The notes under the pieces were generated by a model. It saw only the letters and a program-made list of their open reading frames with translations. It searched no databases and was not told the DNA's origin. The position numbers and the translations under genes are program-made. A DNA stretch of 64,000 nt from NCBI RefSeq assembly GCF_002284565.1, contig NZ_NPKI01000033.1, positions 124,001-188,000 on the forward strand, in the 5' to 3' direction. This DNA comes from Mesorhizobium mediterraneum. Its GTDB lineage: Bacteria > Pseudomonadota > Alphaproteobacteria > Rhizobiales > Rhizobiaceae. Of this stretch, positions 17,907 to 26,028 are shown piece by piece (position 1 is the first letter of the stretch; every line of letters begins with the position of its first letter).

Positions 17907-18641
17907 TCAGTGCGAAAGCATGCGGTCGACCCAGCCAAGGAAACCGCCTTCGGCCCGCACCGGTTCGAGCGCCGGCGCCGGCACCGATGCGGCGCGTGTG
18001 GTGTGGGCGCGCGGCGGCAAATATTTGTTGGTCGGGTGATAGCCGAGTTCGGGCATCAGGTCGACGCCGCCGCGCTCGGCCACCAGTTGCGAGATCGCCG
18101 ACGCCGGGTCGCCGAGATCGCCGAAATGCCGCGCGCTGGTCGGGCAGGCGGCGACGCAGGCCGGCACGCGGTCTTCTTCGGCTAGATTGTCGTTGTAGAT
18201 GCGGTCGACGCACAGCGTGCATTTCTTCATGACGCCGACGTCAGTGTCGAATTCGCGCGCGCCATAAGGGCAGGCCCAGCTGCATAATTTGCAGCCGATG
18301 CACTTGTCCTCGTCGACCAGCACGATGCCGTCCGAGGCCCGCTTGTAGGAGGCTCCGGTCGGGCAGACGGTGACGCAGGCCGGTGTCTCGCAATGCAGGC
18401 AGGAGCGTGGGAAATTGACCGTTCGCCCACCCATCTCGGTCATGTGCTCGTAGCTGTGCACGCGGTTGAACCAGACCCCGTCGGCGTCGCCGCCATAAGG
18501 ATCGATGTCGGTCAGCGGCGCCATGTGGCCGCCGGTGTTCCATTCCTTGCAGGCGGTGACGCAGGCCTGACAGCCGACACAGGTGTCGAGATCGATGACG
18601 AGGCCGAGCTTCTTGTCGGTTTGGGCGGGAAGGCAGGTCAT
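17907..18641 (-). CDS. soeB: 4Fe-4S ferredoxin-type subunit, probably SoeB
   Basis: A 244-residue DmsB-like electron-transfer protein with four Cys clusters in order: CVGCQACVTAC near residue 20, CLHCETPACVTVC near 75, CIGCKLCSWAC near 105 and a final set with CTLC and CVAAC. These would bind four [4Fe-4S] centres that relay electrons from the molybdenum site to the membrane anchor. The ATG at 18641 overlaps the stop of the catalytic subunit (ATGA) and starts directly before the first conserved region, so longer upstream starts were rejected. Confidence 0.87.
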   Translation of the reverse strand: MTCLPAQTDKKLGLVIDLDTCVGCQACVTACKEWNTGGHMAPLTDIDPYGGDADGVWFNRVHSYEHMTEMGGRTVNFPRSCLHCETPACVTVCPTGASYKRASDGIVLVDEDKCIGCKLCSWACPYGAREFDTDVGVMKKCTLCVDRIYNDNLAEEDRVPACVAACPTSARHFGDLGDPASAISQLVAERGGVDLMPELGYHPTNKYLPPRAHTTRAASVPAPALEPVRAEGGFLGWVDRMLSH

Positions 18642-21571
18642 GATCTGGGAGCTTCTCTTTCCCGGCGAAACTCGGCGCCGAAACTTAGCTTGTCGGGCGA
18701 GGGTTCGAAATGCGGCGGTTGCCGGAACCGCTCGAACTGCGGCTCGGTGAAGCCGGCTTCCTCGGCCGCGCATTTGACGATGCGGACGCGCAGGTCGAAC
18801 CAAGCCGCCTGGCCGGTCACTGGATCGGAATTCGAATAGCGCCTGCCATTGGCATCGGCAGAAGTCTGGTCGCCGATGATATGGTTGAGCAGGAAGCCAC
18901 GATTGGATTCAGCGGCGTCGTCCTTCAGCCCCCAGCTGCCGCGCCGCTTGCCGATCGCGTTCCAGGTCCAGACCGTATCCGCGTTGACGCCGTCGACCAG
19001 CTTGATCTGTCCCTTGACCTTGCCGTTGATGCTCTCGATCCAAACCCAGTCGTCGTCGACAAGGCCGAGGCCGGCGGCGGTCCGGTTGTGCACGAACAGC
19101 CGGTTCTGGCTGGTGATCTGCCTGAGCCAAGCGTTCTGCGAGCCCCAGGAATGATACATGTGCATTGGCCGCTGCGTCAGCGCATGCAGCGGATAGATCT
19201 GCGTGTCGACAGCCGCTTCCTCGAAGGGCGCGTACCAGAACGGCAGCGGGTCCATATAGGTCTCGATGCGGCTGCGCTCCGTCTCCGGCGGCAGCACCCG
19301 CCCATGGCCGCGCGCGGCGAGGCGAAACCGCTGGATCGGTTCGCAATAGAGCTGGAAGACGATCGGCTCGGCTTTCGGGATGAAGCCCATGTTCTCGGCG
19401 AAGTCGAGATAGGAGCGGTTGGCCATCTTGTAGTAGCGCTGGTCGTCCGCAAAATCATGGTGCCAGAAGCCGCCATTGTCGATGTAGCGCTGCAGCTGGT
19501 CGGGATTGGCCTCGCCCTTGCCGGTCAAGGTTCCGTCCTTGCCGCGCCAGCCGGCGAGCGGGCCGATGCCCGGCGTGCGCTGGTGATTGACGATATAATC
19601 GGCGTAATCGCGGTATTTGGCCGAGCCGTCGTCATCGACGAAGCCGGGCAGGCCAAGCCGCGCGCCGAGCTCGATCAGCACCGTCTGGAACGGGCGGACG
19701 TCGCGGTCTGGCTCGACGACGGGATGGCGGATGGCGTCACCCGGCCCGTCGGCATGGCTGATTGGCCGGTCGAGCAGGCTGATGCAGTCATGCCTTTCGA
19801 GATACGTGGTGTCGGGAAGCACGAGATCGGCGAACGGCACGGTCTCGGAATAATAGGCGTCGGAATAGATGATGAAGGGGATCTTGTAGTTTCCGGCCTC
19901 GTCGCTGTCGGTCAGCATCGCCATCGTCTCGACGGTGTTCATCGACGAGTTCCAGGCCATGTTGGACATATACATCATCAGCGTGTCGATCTTGTAGGGA
20001 TCTCCGGCCCAGGCGTTGCGGATGACCGAGTGCATAAGGCCGTGCGCGGCAAGCGGTGCATCCCAAGAATAGGCCTTGTCGATACGAACAGGCGTGCCTG
20101 CGTCATCGACCAGCAGATCGTCCGGTCCGCAGACGAAGCCGAGCGGCATGCCTTCAAGCGGCGTCATCGGCCTGACGTCCTTGCCCGCCGGCTTCGGCCC
20201 CGGCGGCGCCGACCGGGGATAGGGCGGCTTGAAGCGAAACCCGCCCGGAACGTCCACCGTGCCGAGAAGCACCTGGAGCAGGTGGATGGCGCGGCAGGTG
20301 TGAAACCCGTTCGAATGGGCCGAGATGCCGCGCATCGCATGCATCGACACCGGCCGGCCCTTGATCGTCTCGTGCCGGCGGCCGGCCCAGTCGGTCCACG
20401 CCACCGGCAGTTCGATTGCTTGCTCGAAGGCGACATGCGCCAGTTCGGCGGCCATCCGACGAATGGTGTCGCCTGAAACGCCGCAGCGTTCGGCAACCGC
20501 ATCGGGAGAATAGCTCTCATGCAGATAGCGGTCGGCGATGAGCTGGAAGACCGGCACGCAGCGGCGGCCGTCGATCGTGAAGTTGCCGGTCAGCGTCGGC
20601 TTTGCATCGGCATCTGTGGCGTTGACGGGCGTCTTCGCTACCCTGTCCCAAGCCAGCGGATCGCCGTCGCTGTCGCGCGCGAAAAGCCCGTCATCGGCAG
20701 CACCCGGCTCCTGGATGATGAGGACATGGGCGTTGGTGTAACGCAGCAAATAATCGAGATCGACACGGCCAGCCTTCAGCAGTTCGTGGATGAGGGCAAA
20801 CACGAACAGGCCGTCGGTGCCGGGCCGAATGCCGATCCAGTCATCGGCGATGGCGTTGTAGCCGGTGCGGCACGGATTGATCGAAACCACCTTGGCGCCG
20901 CGCGCCTTGAGCTTGCCGAGGCCGATCTTGATCGGATTGGAATCGTGGTCTTCGGCAACGCCGAACAGCATGAAGTATCTGGTGTTGTCCCAATCGGGCT
21001 CGCCAAACTCCCAGAACGAGCCGCCGATCGTATAGAGCCCGCCGGCCGCCATATTGACCGAGCAGAATCCGCCATGGGCGGCGAAATTCGGCGTGCCGAA
21101 CTGGCTCGCCCACCAGCCGGTCAAGGATTGCGACTGGTCGCGCCCGGTGAAGAAGGCGAGTTTCTTCGGATCGGTCCGGCGGATTTTCGAAAGCCGTTCC
21201 GTCGCGATCGAGAACGCTTCCTCCCACTCGATCTCGCGAAACTCTCCCGAGCCACGCGGACCTGTACGCAGCAATGGCTTCTTCAACCGGGCCGGACTGT
21301 AGTGCTGCATGATGCCGGCGCTGCCCTTGCCGCACAGCACGCCGCGGTTAACGGGATGGTCCTTGTTGCCGTTGATGTAGCGGACCTTGCCGCCCTTGAT
21401 GTGGACGTCGATGCCGCAGCGGCAGGCGCACATATAGCAAGTGGTCTTGGCGATGCTGTCGGAGACATCAGGCGAAGTGTCGACGCCATCGCCTTCGTCG
21501 GGCGCGCGCGTGTCGGCAAGCGGCCGTTGCGACGGTGCGGAATTGGCGCCGCGCGGCGGTCCGTTCGTCAT
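18638..21571 (-). CDS. soeA: Molybdopterin oxidoreductase catalytic subunit, probably sulfite dehydrogenase SoeA
   Basis: A 977-residue member of the DMSO reductase superfamily. The N-terminal [4Fe-4S] motif is C45, C48, C52 and a Cys near residue 79 (GVLCGKG). Molybdopterin-binding domains follow (TGRDQSQSLTGWW, FGEPDWDNTRYFM) with a C-terminal cofactor domain. There is no twin-arginine signal: residues 1-38 are polar and Pro/Asp-rich. It should therefore work in the cytoplasm, unlike DmsA. A cytoplasmic catalytic subunit of about 970 residues with DmsB-like and DmsC-like partners matches SoeABC, which oxidises sulfite to sulfate. Another DMSO-reductase-type substrate cannot be excluded. The start is coupled to an upstream small ORF. 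Confidence 0.78.
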   Translation of the reverse strand: MTNGPPRGANSAPSQRPLADTRAPDEGDGVDTSPDVSDSIAKTTCYMCACRCGIDVHIKGGKVRYINGNKDHPVNRGVLCGKGSAGIMQHYSPARLKKPLLRTGPRGSGEFREIEWEEAFSIATERLSKIRRTDPKKLAFFTGRDQSQSLTGWWASQFGTPNFAAHGGFCSVNMAAGGLYTIGGSFWEFGEPDWDNTRYFMLFGVAEDHDSNPIKIGLGKLKARGAKVVSINPCRTGYNAIADDWIGIRPGTDGLFVFALIHELLKAGRVDLDYLLRYTNAHVLIIQEPGAADDGLFARDSDGDPLAWDRVAKTPVNATDADAKPTLTGNFTIDGRRCVPVFQLIADRYLHESYSPDAVAERCGVSGDTIRRMAAELAHVAFEQAIELPVAWTDWAGRRHETIKGRPVSMHAMRGISAHSNGFHTCRAIHLLQVLLGTVDVPGGFRFKPPYPRSAPPGPKPAGKDVRPMTPLEGMPLGFVCGPDDLLVDDAGTPVRIDKAYSWDAPLAAHGLMHSVIRNAWAGDPYKIDTLMMYMSNMAWNSSMNTVETMAMLTDSDEAGNYKIPFIIYSDAYYSETVPFADLVLPDTTYLERHDCISLLDRPISHADGPGDAIRHPVVEPDRDVRPFQTVLIELGARLGLPGFVDDDGSAKYRDYADYIVNHQRTPGIGPLAGWRGKDGTLTGKGEANPDQLQRYIDNGGFWHHDFADDQRYYKMANRSYLDFAENMGFIPKAEPIVFQLYCEPIQRFRLAARGHGRVLPPETERSRIETYMDPLPFWYAPFEEAAVDTQIYPLHALTQRPMHMYHSWGSQNAWLRQITSQNRLFVHNRTAAGLGLVDDDWVWIESINGKVKGQIKLVDGVNADTVWTWNAIGKRRGSWGLKDDAAESNRGFLLNHIIGDQTSADANGRRYSNSDPVTGQAAWFDLRVRIVKCAAEEAGFTEPQFERFRQPPHFEPSPDKLSFGAEFRREREAPRS

Positions 21572-21720
21572 GATCTACTTTTGCGGTCCGAGTGTTTGGC
21601 TCGCGTTTTTGGCCCGGGGCCGCGCATGTAATGCTCTTCCGGATGATAGCTGTCGCCGGTGAGCCGCCGCCGGAGGCCGCGCGTCCAATGGGCAAACAGG
21701 GATTTGAATCGCCCGATCAC
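21568..21720 (-). CDS. Small basic protein translationally coupled to soeA
   Basis: A 50-residue ORF from a GTG at 21720 with AAGGG six bases upstream. An extended form of 66 residues could start at the TTG at 21768. It is Arg/Lys/His-rich (FAHWTRGLRRRLTG, then SYHPEEHYMRGPG) with no membrane segment. Its TGA overlaps the soeA ATG (ATGA), the same coupling used between soeA and soeB. Family not recognised. It may be an assembly or regulatory peptide of the enzyme, or a leader ORF that sets soeA translation; both are guesses. Confidence 0.5.
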   Translation of the reverse strand: MIGRFKSLFAHWTRGLRRRLTGDSYHPEEHYMRGPGPKTRAKHSDRKSRS

Positions 21721-21813
21721 TTTCTGCCCTTTGCGGGTTGGCCGCGATATTTTTCCAATTTCGTCCAAAAACTTAGAACAAAATGATCGATCCGTCTAAC
21801 AAGTTGCTCTTGT

Positions 21814-21828
21814 AATTCCAATCGAATT
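21814..21828. promoter_or_regulatory. Inverted repeat, candidate LysR-regulator operator
   Basis: AATTC, five bases (CAATC), GAATT: a perfect dyad in the 125-base divergent region between the soe operon and the LysR gene, 18 bases before the LysR start. LysR-family proteins bind such interrupted dyads (T-N11-A); a T at 21813 and A at 21825 fit that spacing. Confidence 0.35.
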
Positions 21829-21845
21829 TGTTTCTTAATTTTCTC

Positions 21846-22748
21846 ATGACCCTGGACCAATTGCGGATCTTCGTTGCTGTCGCCGAACGGGGGCATATGA
21901 CCAAGGCGGCCGAGCTGCTGGGCATTTCCCAGTCGGCGGCGTCGGCCGCCATCCGCTCACTCGAGCAGCAGCACGGCGTCCAGCTGTTCAACCGGGTCGG
22001 CCGCAACATCGAGCTTGCGCAGACCGGGCGCAGGTTCCTGCCCGAAGCCAAGGCCGTGCTCGAACGGGCGGCTGCCGCCCACAATGTGCTGGAGCACGTC
22101 TCGCAGACAATTACCGGCAGTCTTTCGATCGCCGCCAGCCAGACTATCGCCAGCTACTGGCTGCCGCGCCGGCTGGCCACTTTCCACGAGGCCTATCCCG
22201 CCGTCAGGCTGAGCGTGACCATCGGCAACACCAGACAGGTCGAGACCAATGTCTTGGACGGCACGGCGGATTTTGGCCTGGTAGAGGGGCGCACTGATTC
22301 CGACATATTGCGGCGCGCCAAGGTCGATGTGGATCGCCTGATGCTGGTCGTGGCGCACTCTCATCCCGAGATCGCTGAAGTCTCGCAAGGGCATCCCGAT
22401 ATCAGGGAGCTCCGGTGGATCATCAGGGAAGGCGGATCGGGCACCCGCGAGGTGCTGGAAGATCTTGCCCGCCGCGAAGGGATCTCGTTCGCGGACCTCA
22501 GGATATTCCTGGTGCTGCCGAGCAACGAGGCGGTCCGCCAAGCGGTCGAGGCCGGCGCCGGCGCCACCATCATTTCGGAGCTCGTCGTCGCCCGCGCGGT
22601 CGCCGAAGGCAGCTTGCGGTCCGTGCCGATCGATCTGCCGAAGCGCGATTTCGCGATGATCACGCATCGTGACCGGCAGGCAAGTCTGGCCCAAATGGCG
22701 CTCAAGGCGCATCTGGGCGAGAAGGCCGGCGAGACCGTCCGGGGCTAA
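21846..22748 (+). CDS. LysR-family transcriptional regulator
   Basis: A 300-residue regulator with the N-terminal winged helix (residues 1-60; LTTR helix-turn-helix around MTKAAELLGISQSAASAAI) and a periplasmic-binding-like effector domain (about 90-295). It is transcribed divergently from the soe operon, the usual geometry for a LysR protein controlling its neighbour. The effector could be sulfite or a related sulfur compound (inference from context; the YeiE-type LysR proteins are reported to sense sulfite). The ATG at 21846 begins the canonical MTLDQLRIFV; an upstream TTG was rejected. Confidence 0.88.
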   Translation: MTLDQLRIFVAVAERGHMTKAAELLGISQSAASAAIRSLEQQHGVQLFNRVGRNIELAQTGRRFLPEAKAVLERAAAAHNVLEHVSQTITGSLSIAASQTIASYWLPRRLATFHEAYPAVRLSVTIGNTRQVETNVLDGTADFGLVEGRTDSDILRRAKVDVDRLMLVVAHSHPEIAEVSQGHPDIRELRWIIREGGSGTREVLEDLARREGISFADLRIFLVLPSNEAVRQAVEAGAGATIISELVVARAVAEGSLRSVPIDLPKRDFAMITHRDRQASLAQMALKAHLGEKAGETVRG

Positions 22749-22754
22749 GCTGGA

Positions 22755-24011
22755 TCAGCCGAATTTCCGCTGCGCGTCGAGCGCCAGCCCAAGCCCGACC
22801 GAGCCGAACATGTCGCCTTCGATGACGGACGCCTGCGGCACCAAGGCTAGTATCTGTTGCTTTGCCAGCGGGATGGCGGTCGATCCGCCGGTCAGGAACA
22901 CCGCGGTGATGTCGGACGGTTTCACCTGCGCGTCACGGATGGTCTCACCGACCGTCGCGGCAACCCGTTCGATGTCCCTGGCGATCGTGGCCTCAAGACC
23001 GTCGCGCGAAATTTCTGCCGTGAATTCCACTCCCGTCAGCGCGACCACGACATCGGCGGACAATTGCTCCGTCAGCTCGATCTTGGCCTTTTCGACCAAA
23101 GCGGCCAGCGCATGCCCGTAACGATGCTCGACGATATGGATGAAACGGTCGACTAGGTCGGCGCGTTCAGCCTCGTAGCGGATCTGGCGCAGATGCGTCA
23201 TCGCCCGGGCGGTGTAGACCAGATTGATGCGCTGCCATGTCGCCAGATCGATGAAGTAGCTGGCCGGCAAGTTGCGCTTGCCGTCCTTGGTCGGCGAGAG
23301 ATAGCCGAGCTGCGGCATCACATGGGCGATGCTCAGCAGCCGGTCGAAGTCGGTGCCGCCGATGTGGATGCCTCGGCTCGCCAGAATGTCGTCCTTGCGA
23401 TCGAGGGAGCGGGCGCTCTGCGGCGAGACCCGCACGATCGAGAAGTCGGAAGTGCCGCCGCCCATGTCGACGATCAGCGCCAGTTCTTCCCGCGTGACCT
23501 TCTGCTCGTAGTCGAGCGCCGCCGCGATCGGCTCGAACTGAAATGCAATATGCTTGAAGCCCTGGGCGCGCGCCGCGTTTTCGAGTTCGCCTTCGGCCTT
23601 GGCATCGGCCTCGGCATCGTCGTCGACGAATTGCACCGGCCGGCCGAGCACCACGCTCTCGACCACGTCGCCGGCATCCTCTTCCAGCCTTTTCCTGAGA
23701 TGGCCGACGAACAGACCGATGATCTCGGTAAAGGCGATCGACCGTGCCTTGATCCGCGTCTTTTCATGGACAAGCGAACTGCCGAGCACGCTCTTCAGCG
23801 AGCGCATCAGGCGACCTTCGATGCTGTCGGTATAGTTGGCGATGGCGCTGCGCCCGAAATAGGTGCGGTTGTCCTCGAAGTTGAAGAACACGGCGCTGGG
23901 CAGCGTGACCTGGCCGTCTTCCAGCGCCACAAGCCGCGGCTGCCCGTTTCTGACCACGCCCACGGTGGAATTTGACGTGCCGAAATCGATACTGCCGAAT
24001 GCTGGTCGCAT
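22755..24011 (-). CDS. Hsp70-family ATPase (YegD-like, no substrate-binding domain)
   Basis: A 418-residue actin-fold protein. Phosphate-1 motif DFGTSNS (residues 9-15), phosphate-2 motif DMGGGTSDFS and adenosine motif LTGGSTAIPL are all present. It ends where the nucleotide-binding domain ends, so the peptide-binding domain of DnaK is missing, as in YegD-type proteins. Role unknown; perhaps a specialised chaperone. It converges with the LysR gene and precedes, by 110 bases, the divergently named sulfite-export pair on the same strand, so it could be read with them. Confidence 0.85.
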   Translation of the reverse strand: MRPAFGSIDFGTSNSTVGVVRNGQPRLVALEDGQVTLPSAVFFNFEDNRTYFGRSAIANYTDSIEGRLMRSLKSVLGSSLVHEKTRIKARSIAFTEIIGLFVGHLRKRLEEDAGDVVESVVLGRPVQFVDDDAEADAKAEGELENAARAQGFKHIAFQFEPIAAALDYEQKVTREELALIVDMGGGTSDFSIVRVSPQSARSLDRKDDILASRGIHIGGTDFDRLLSIAHVMPQLGYLSPTKDGKRNLPASYFIDLATWQRINLVYTARAMTHLRQIRYEAERADLVDRFIHIVEHRYGHALAALVEKAKIELTEQLSADVVVALTGVEFTAEISRDGLEATIARDIERVAATVGETIRDAQVKPSDITAVFLTGGSTAIPLAKQQILALVPQASVIEGDMFGSVGLGLALDAQRKFG

Positions 24012-24121
24012 CGCAAGATCCTGTATTCTTGATTTGGGGAGCGACAGCTCGCGCTTCGGCCGAGCCGGGGAACGCGGTCTAACCCATGAAGCTCGAAAGG
24101 GGAACCGTCTTACGGAAAAGA

Positions 24122-24913
24122 TCAGTCCTTCCGGAAGACGAGCCTTCCGAGCCAGCCGGTCAGCATGGCCAGCGACACGGCGAAGATGCCGTAGAGGAAG
24201 GAATAGTCGTGGGCCACGCGGAAGATCGACTGTTCGAAACCGGACTTGCGGATTTCGAGCTGGGCGGAGCTTTCCTTGATGAACAAGCCGCTCTTGAACA
24301 GGAACGCACGGGCCTTGTGGGTGCCGACCGGAACATTGGGGGCGAGCCTGACGGTGGCACGGAACAAGTTCTGCGACAGGAACTGCACGCCGCCGACATT
24401 CTCGCTGTAGAGGCCCGTCGCCGTTTTGCGCTCGCGCAGCGCCGCGGTGAATTCCTCGATCGTCGCCGGGCTGTCGTCGTCGTCGGCCGGTTGCATATAG
24501 AGGTTGGCGGCGCCGAGCGACAGTTGCTTGTAGCTGTTGGGGTCGGTGACGTCCTGCAGCGGTCGCGTCGTCGCCACCGAATAGGACACCGGCACATTCT
24601 CGAAGGTCTCGGACTCCAGATTGATCCAGATGCCGAGCACCCGGTCCTTGCGGCGCACGACGACCGGCCGGGCCGGCCCTTCCAGCACGACGATGATGTC
24701 GTAGCGACCTTGGCGCGCGACAAGCGGGTCGGCATTTTCCAATGAGCCGAAGATGGTGAGGTCGGCACCGGAAAAGCCGGCGGTGATCGAGACGTGGTCG
24801 GTGGACAGGCCGATCTGGATGTTTTCGGCAGCCGGCGTCTGCGCTTCTCCCGGTGACACGGCGGCGAACAGCGACAGCGAGGCAACGGCCAAGAACGCCC
24901 TCAAGCCGGCCAT
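24122..24913 (-). CDS. TIGR02186-type membrane-anchored protein
   Basis: A 263-residue protein with a signal peptide (about 1-25), an extracytoplasmic beta-rich region (ENIQIGLSTDHVSITAGFSGADL near the start, given here in part: SITAGFSGADL), and one C-terminal membrane helix (FLYGIFAVSLAMLTGWLG). This arrangement, and its place directly after a TauE/SafE gene, match the uncharacterised family TIGR02186. Its start overlaps the TauE stop by one base (TGATG), indicating a coupled pair. Probably an accessory of the exporter; activity unknown. Confidence 0.7.
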   Translation of the reverse strand: MAGLRAFLAVASLSLFAAVSPGEAQTPAAENIQIGLSTDHVSITAGFSGADLTIFGSLENADPLVARQGRYDIIVVLEGPARPVVVRRKDRVLGIWINLESETFENVPVSYSVATTRPLQDVTDPNSYKQLSLGAANLYMQPADDDDSPATIEEFTAALRERKTATGLYSENVGGVQFLSQNLFRATVRLAPNVPVGTHKARAFLFKSGLFIKESSAQLEIRKSGFEQSIFRVAHDYSFLYGIFAVSLAMLTGWLGRLVFRKD

Positions 24914-25836
24914 CAGGTCAGACCCACGCCGGACAGGGAATAGAGGTTGGGCGGTGTCACGAACAGATCGATGGCGAGCCGGATGGCGACCGCCAGCACC
25001 AGCAGTGCCAGCAGCGCCCTGAGCTGCTCGCCACGCAGCCTTTGGCCAGCCTTGGCGCCATATTGCGCGCCGGCGACGCCGCCCGCCATCAACAGGAAGG
25101 CGAGCATGACGTCGACCGTCTGGTTAGTGGTGGCATGGACCAGCGTGGTGTAGGCCGAGGTGAAGATGATCTGGAACAGCGAGGTGCCGATGACGACGTT
25201 GGTCGGCACTTTCAAGAGATAGATCAGCGCCGGAACCATGATGAAGCCGCCGCCGACGCCCATGATCGACGACAGGAAGCCGATGCCGGCGCCGAGGCCG
25301 AGCACTGGGATGACGCTGACAAAAAGCTTCGAGGCCCTGAATCGCATCTTCAGCGGCAAGCGGTGGATCCAGTTGTGCTGGCCGGACTTCTTCAGCACCG
25401 GCGCGGCACCACTGCGGGTGGCGCGCAGCGCATTGACGCTCTCGACCAGCATCAGCCCGCCGACGGTGCCAAGCAGCACGACGTAGAGCAGCGAGATGAA
25501 CAGGTCGAGCTGGCCGAGCCGGCGCAAGAAGCCAAAAACAAAGATGCCGCCGGTTGAGCCGACGATACCGCCGGCCAAAAGCACTCCGCCAAGCTTGAAG
25601 TCGAGCGTGCCGCGCTTCACGTGCGACAATGCGCCGGAGAAGGAGGAGGCGATGACCTGGTTGGCGCCGGTGGCGACCGCGATCGCCGGTGGTATGTTGT
25701 AGAAGATCAGCAGCGGCGTGATGAGGAAGCCGCCGCCCACTCCGAACATGCCCGACAGGAAGCCCACCGCCGCGCCCATGGCCAGCAGCACGAAGACGTT
25801 GACGGAAATTTCCGCGATCGGGAGATAGATGCCCAC
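24913..25836 (-). CDS. TauE/SafE-family sulfite/anion exporter
   Basis: A 307-residue integral membrane protein with two repeats of the TauE/SafE domain, each starting with a GGGF motif (FGVGGGFLITPLL near residue 30, and MGVGGGFIMVPAL near 190). About eight to nine helices are predicted by eye. Members export sulfite or organosulfonates; the nearby SoeABC-like enzyme makes sulfite a reasonable substrate here, but the family is broad. First gene of a two-gene unit with the TIGR02186 protein. Confidence 0.83.
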   Translation of the reverse strand: MGIYLPIAEISVNVFVLLAMGAAVGFLSGMFGVGGGFLITPLLIFYNIPPAIAVATGANQVIASSFSGALSHVKRGTLDFKLGGVLLAGGIVGSTGGIFVFGFLRRLGQLDLFISLLYVVLLGTVGGLMLVESVNALRATRSGAAPVLKKSGQHNWIHRLPLKMRFRASKLFVSVIPVLGLGAGIGFLSSIMGVGGGFIMVPALIYLLKVPTNVVIGTSLFQIIFTSAYTTLVHATTNQTVDVMLAFLLMAGGVAGAQYGAKAGQRLRGEQLRALLALLVLAVAIRLAIDLFVTPPNLYSLSGVGLT

Positions 25837-26005
25837 CCGTCAGTCTCGATCAGTTTGCCTCTCGGCGAATGCAACCGTTGCGGGCATTTTTGCGCCAAAA
25901 AGCTAAATTGTTCTTGCGCCGGCAGGACGGCGAAGTCAAACCCCGCTGTACAGCCGAAACAAAAAACAACTCAATCAGTTAACAGGCAAATGTGTGGCAA
26001 AGGCA

Positions 26006-26017
26006 TCGTTTAAACGA
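26006..26017. other. Perfect 12-base palindrome before the podJ 3' end
   Basis: TCGTTTAAACGA lies 12 bases beyond the PodJ stop codon, extended imperfectly to GCATC and GACGC. No T tract follows, so it is a doubtful terminator. The remaining gap 25837-26028 shows nothing else recognisable. Confidence 0.35.
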
Positions 26018-26028
26018 CGCATCTGCCG

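Noticed and set aside
18710..20476. 588-codon open frame on the plus strand across the soeA gene
   Set aside because: It is antisense to a well-supported molybdoenzyme, shows no known domain, and has the Arg/Asp/Gly/Val composition typical of antisense frames in GC-rich coding DNA.
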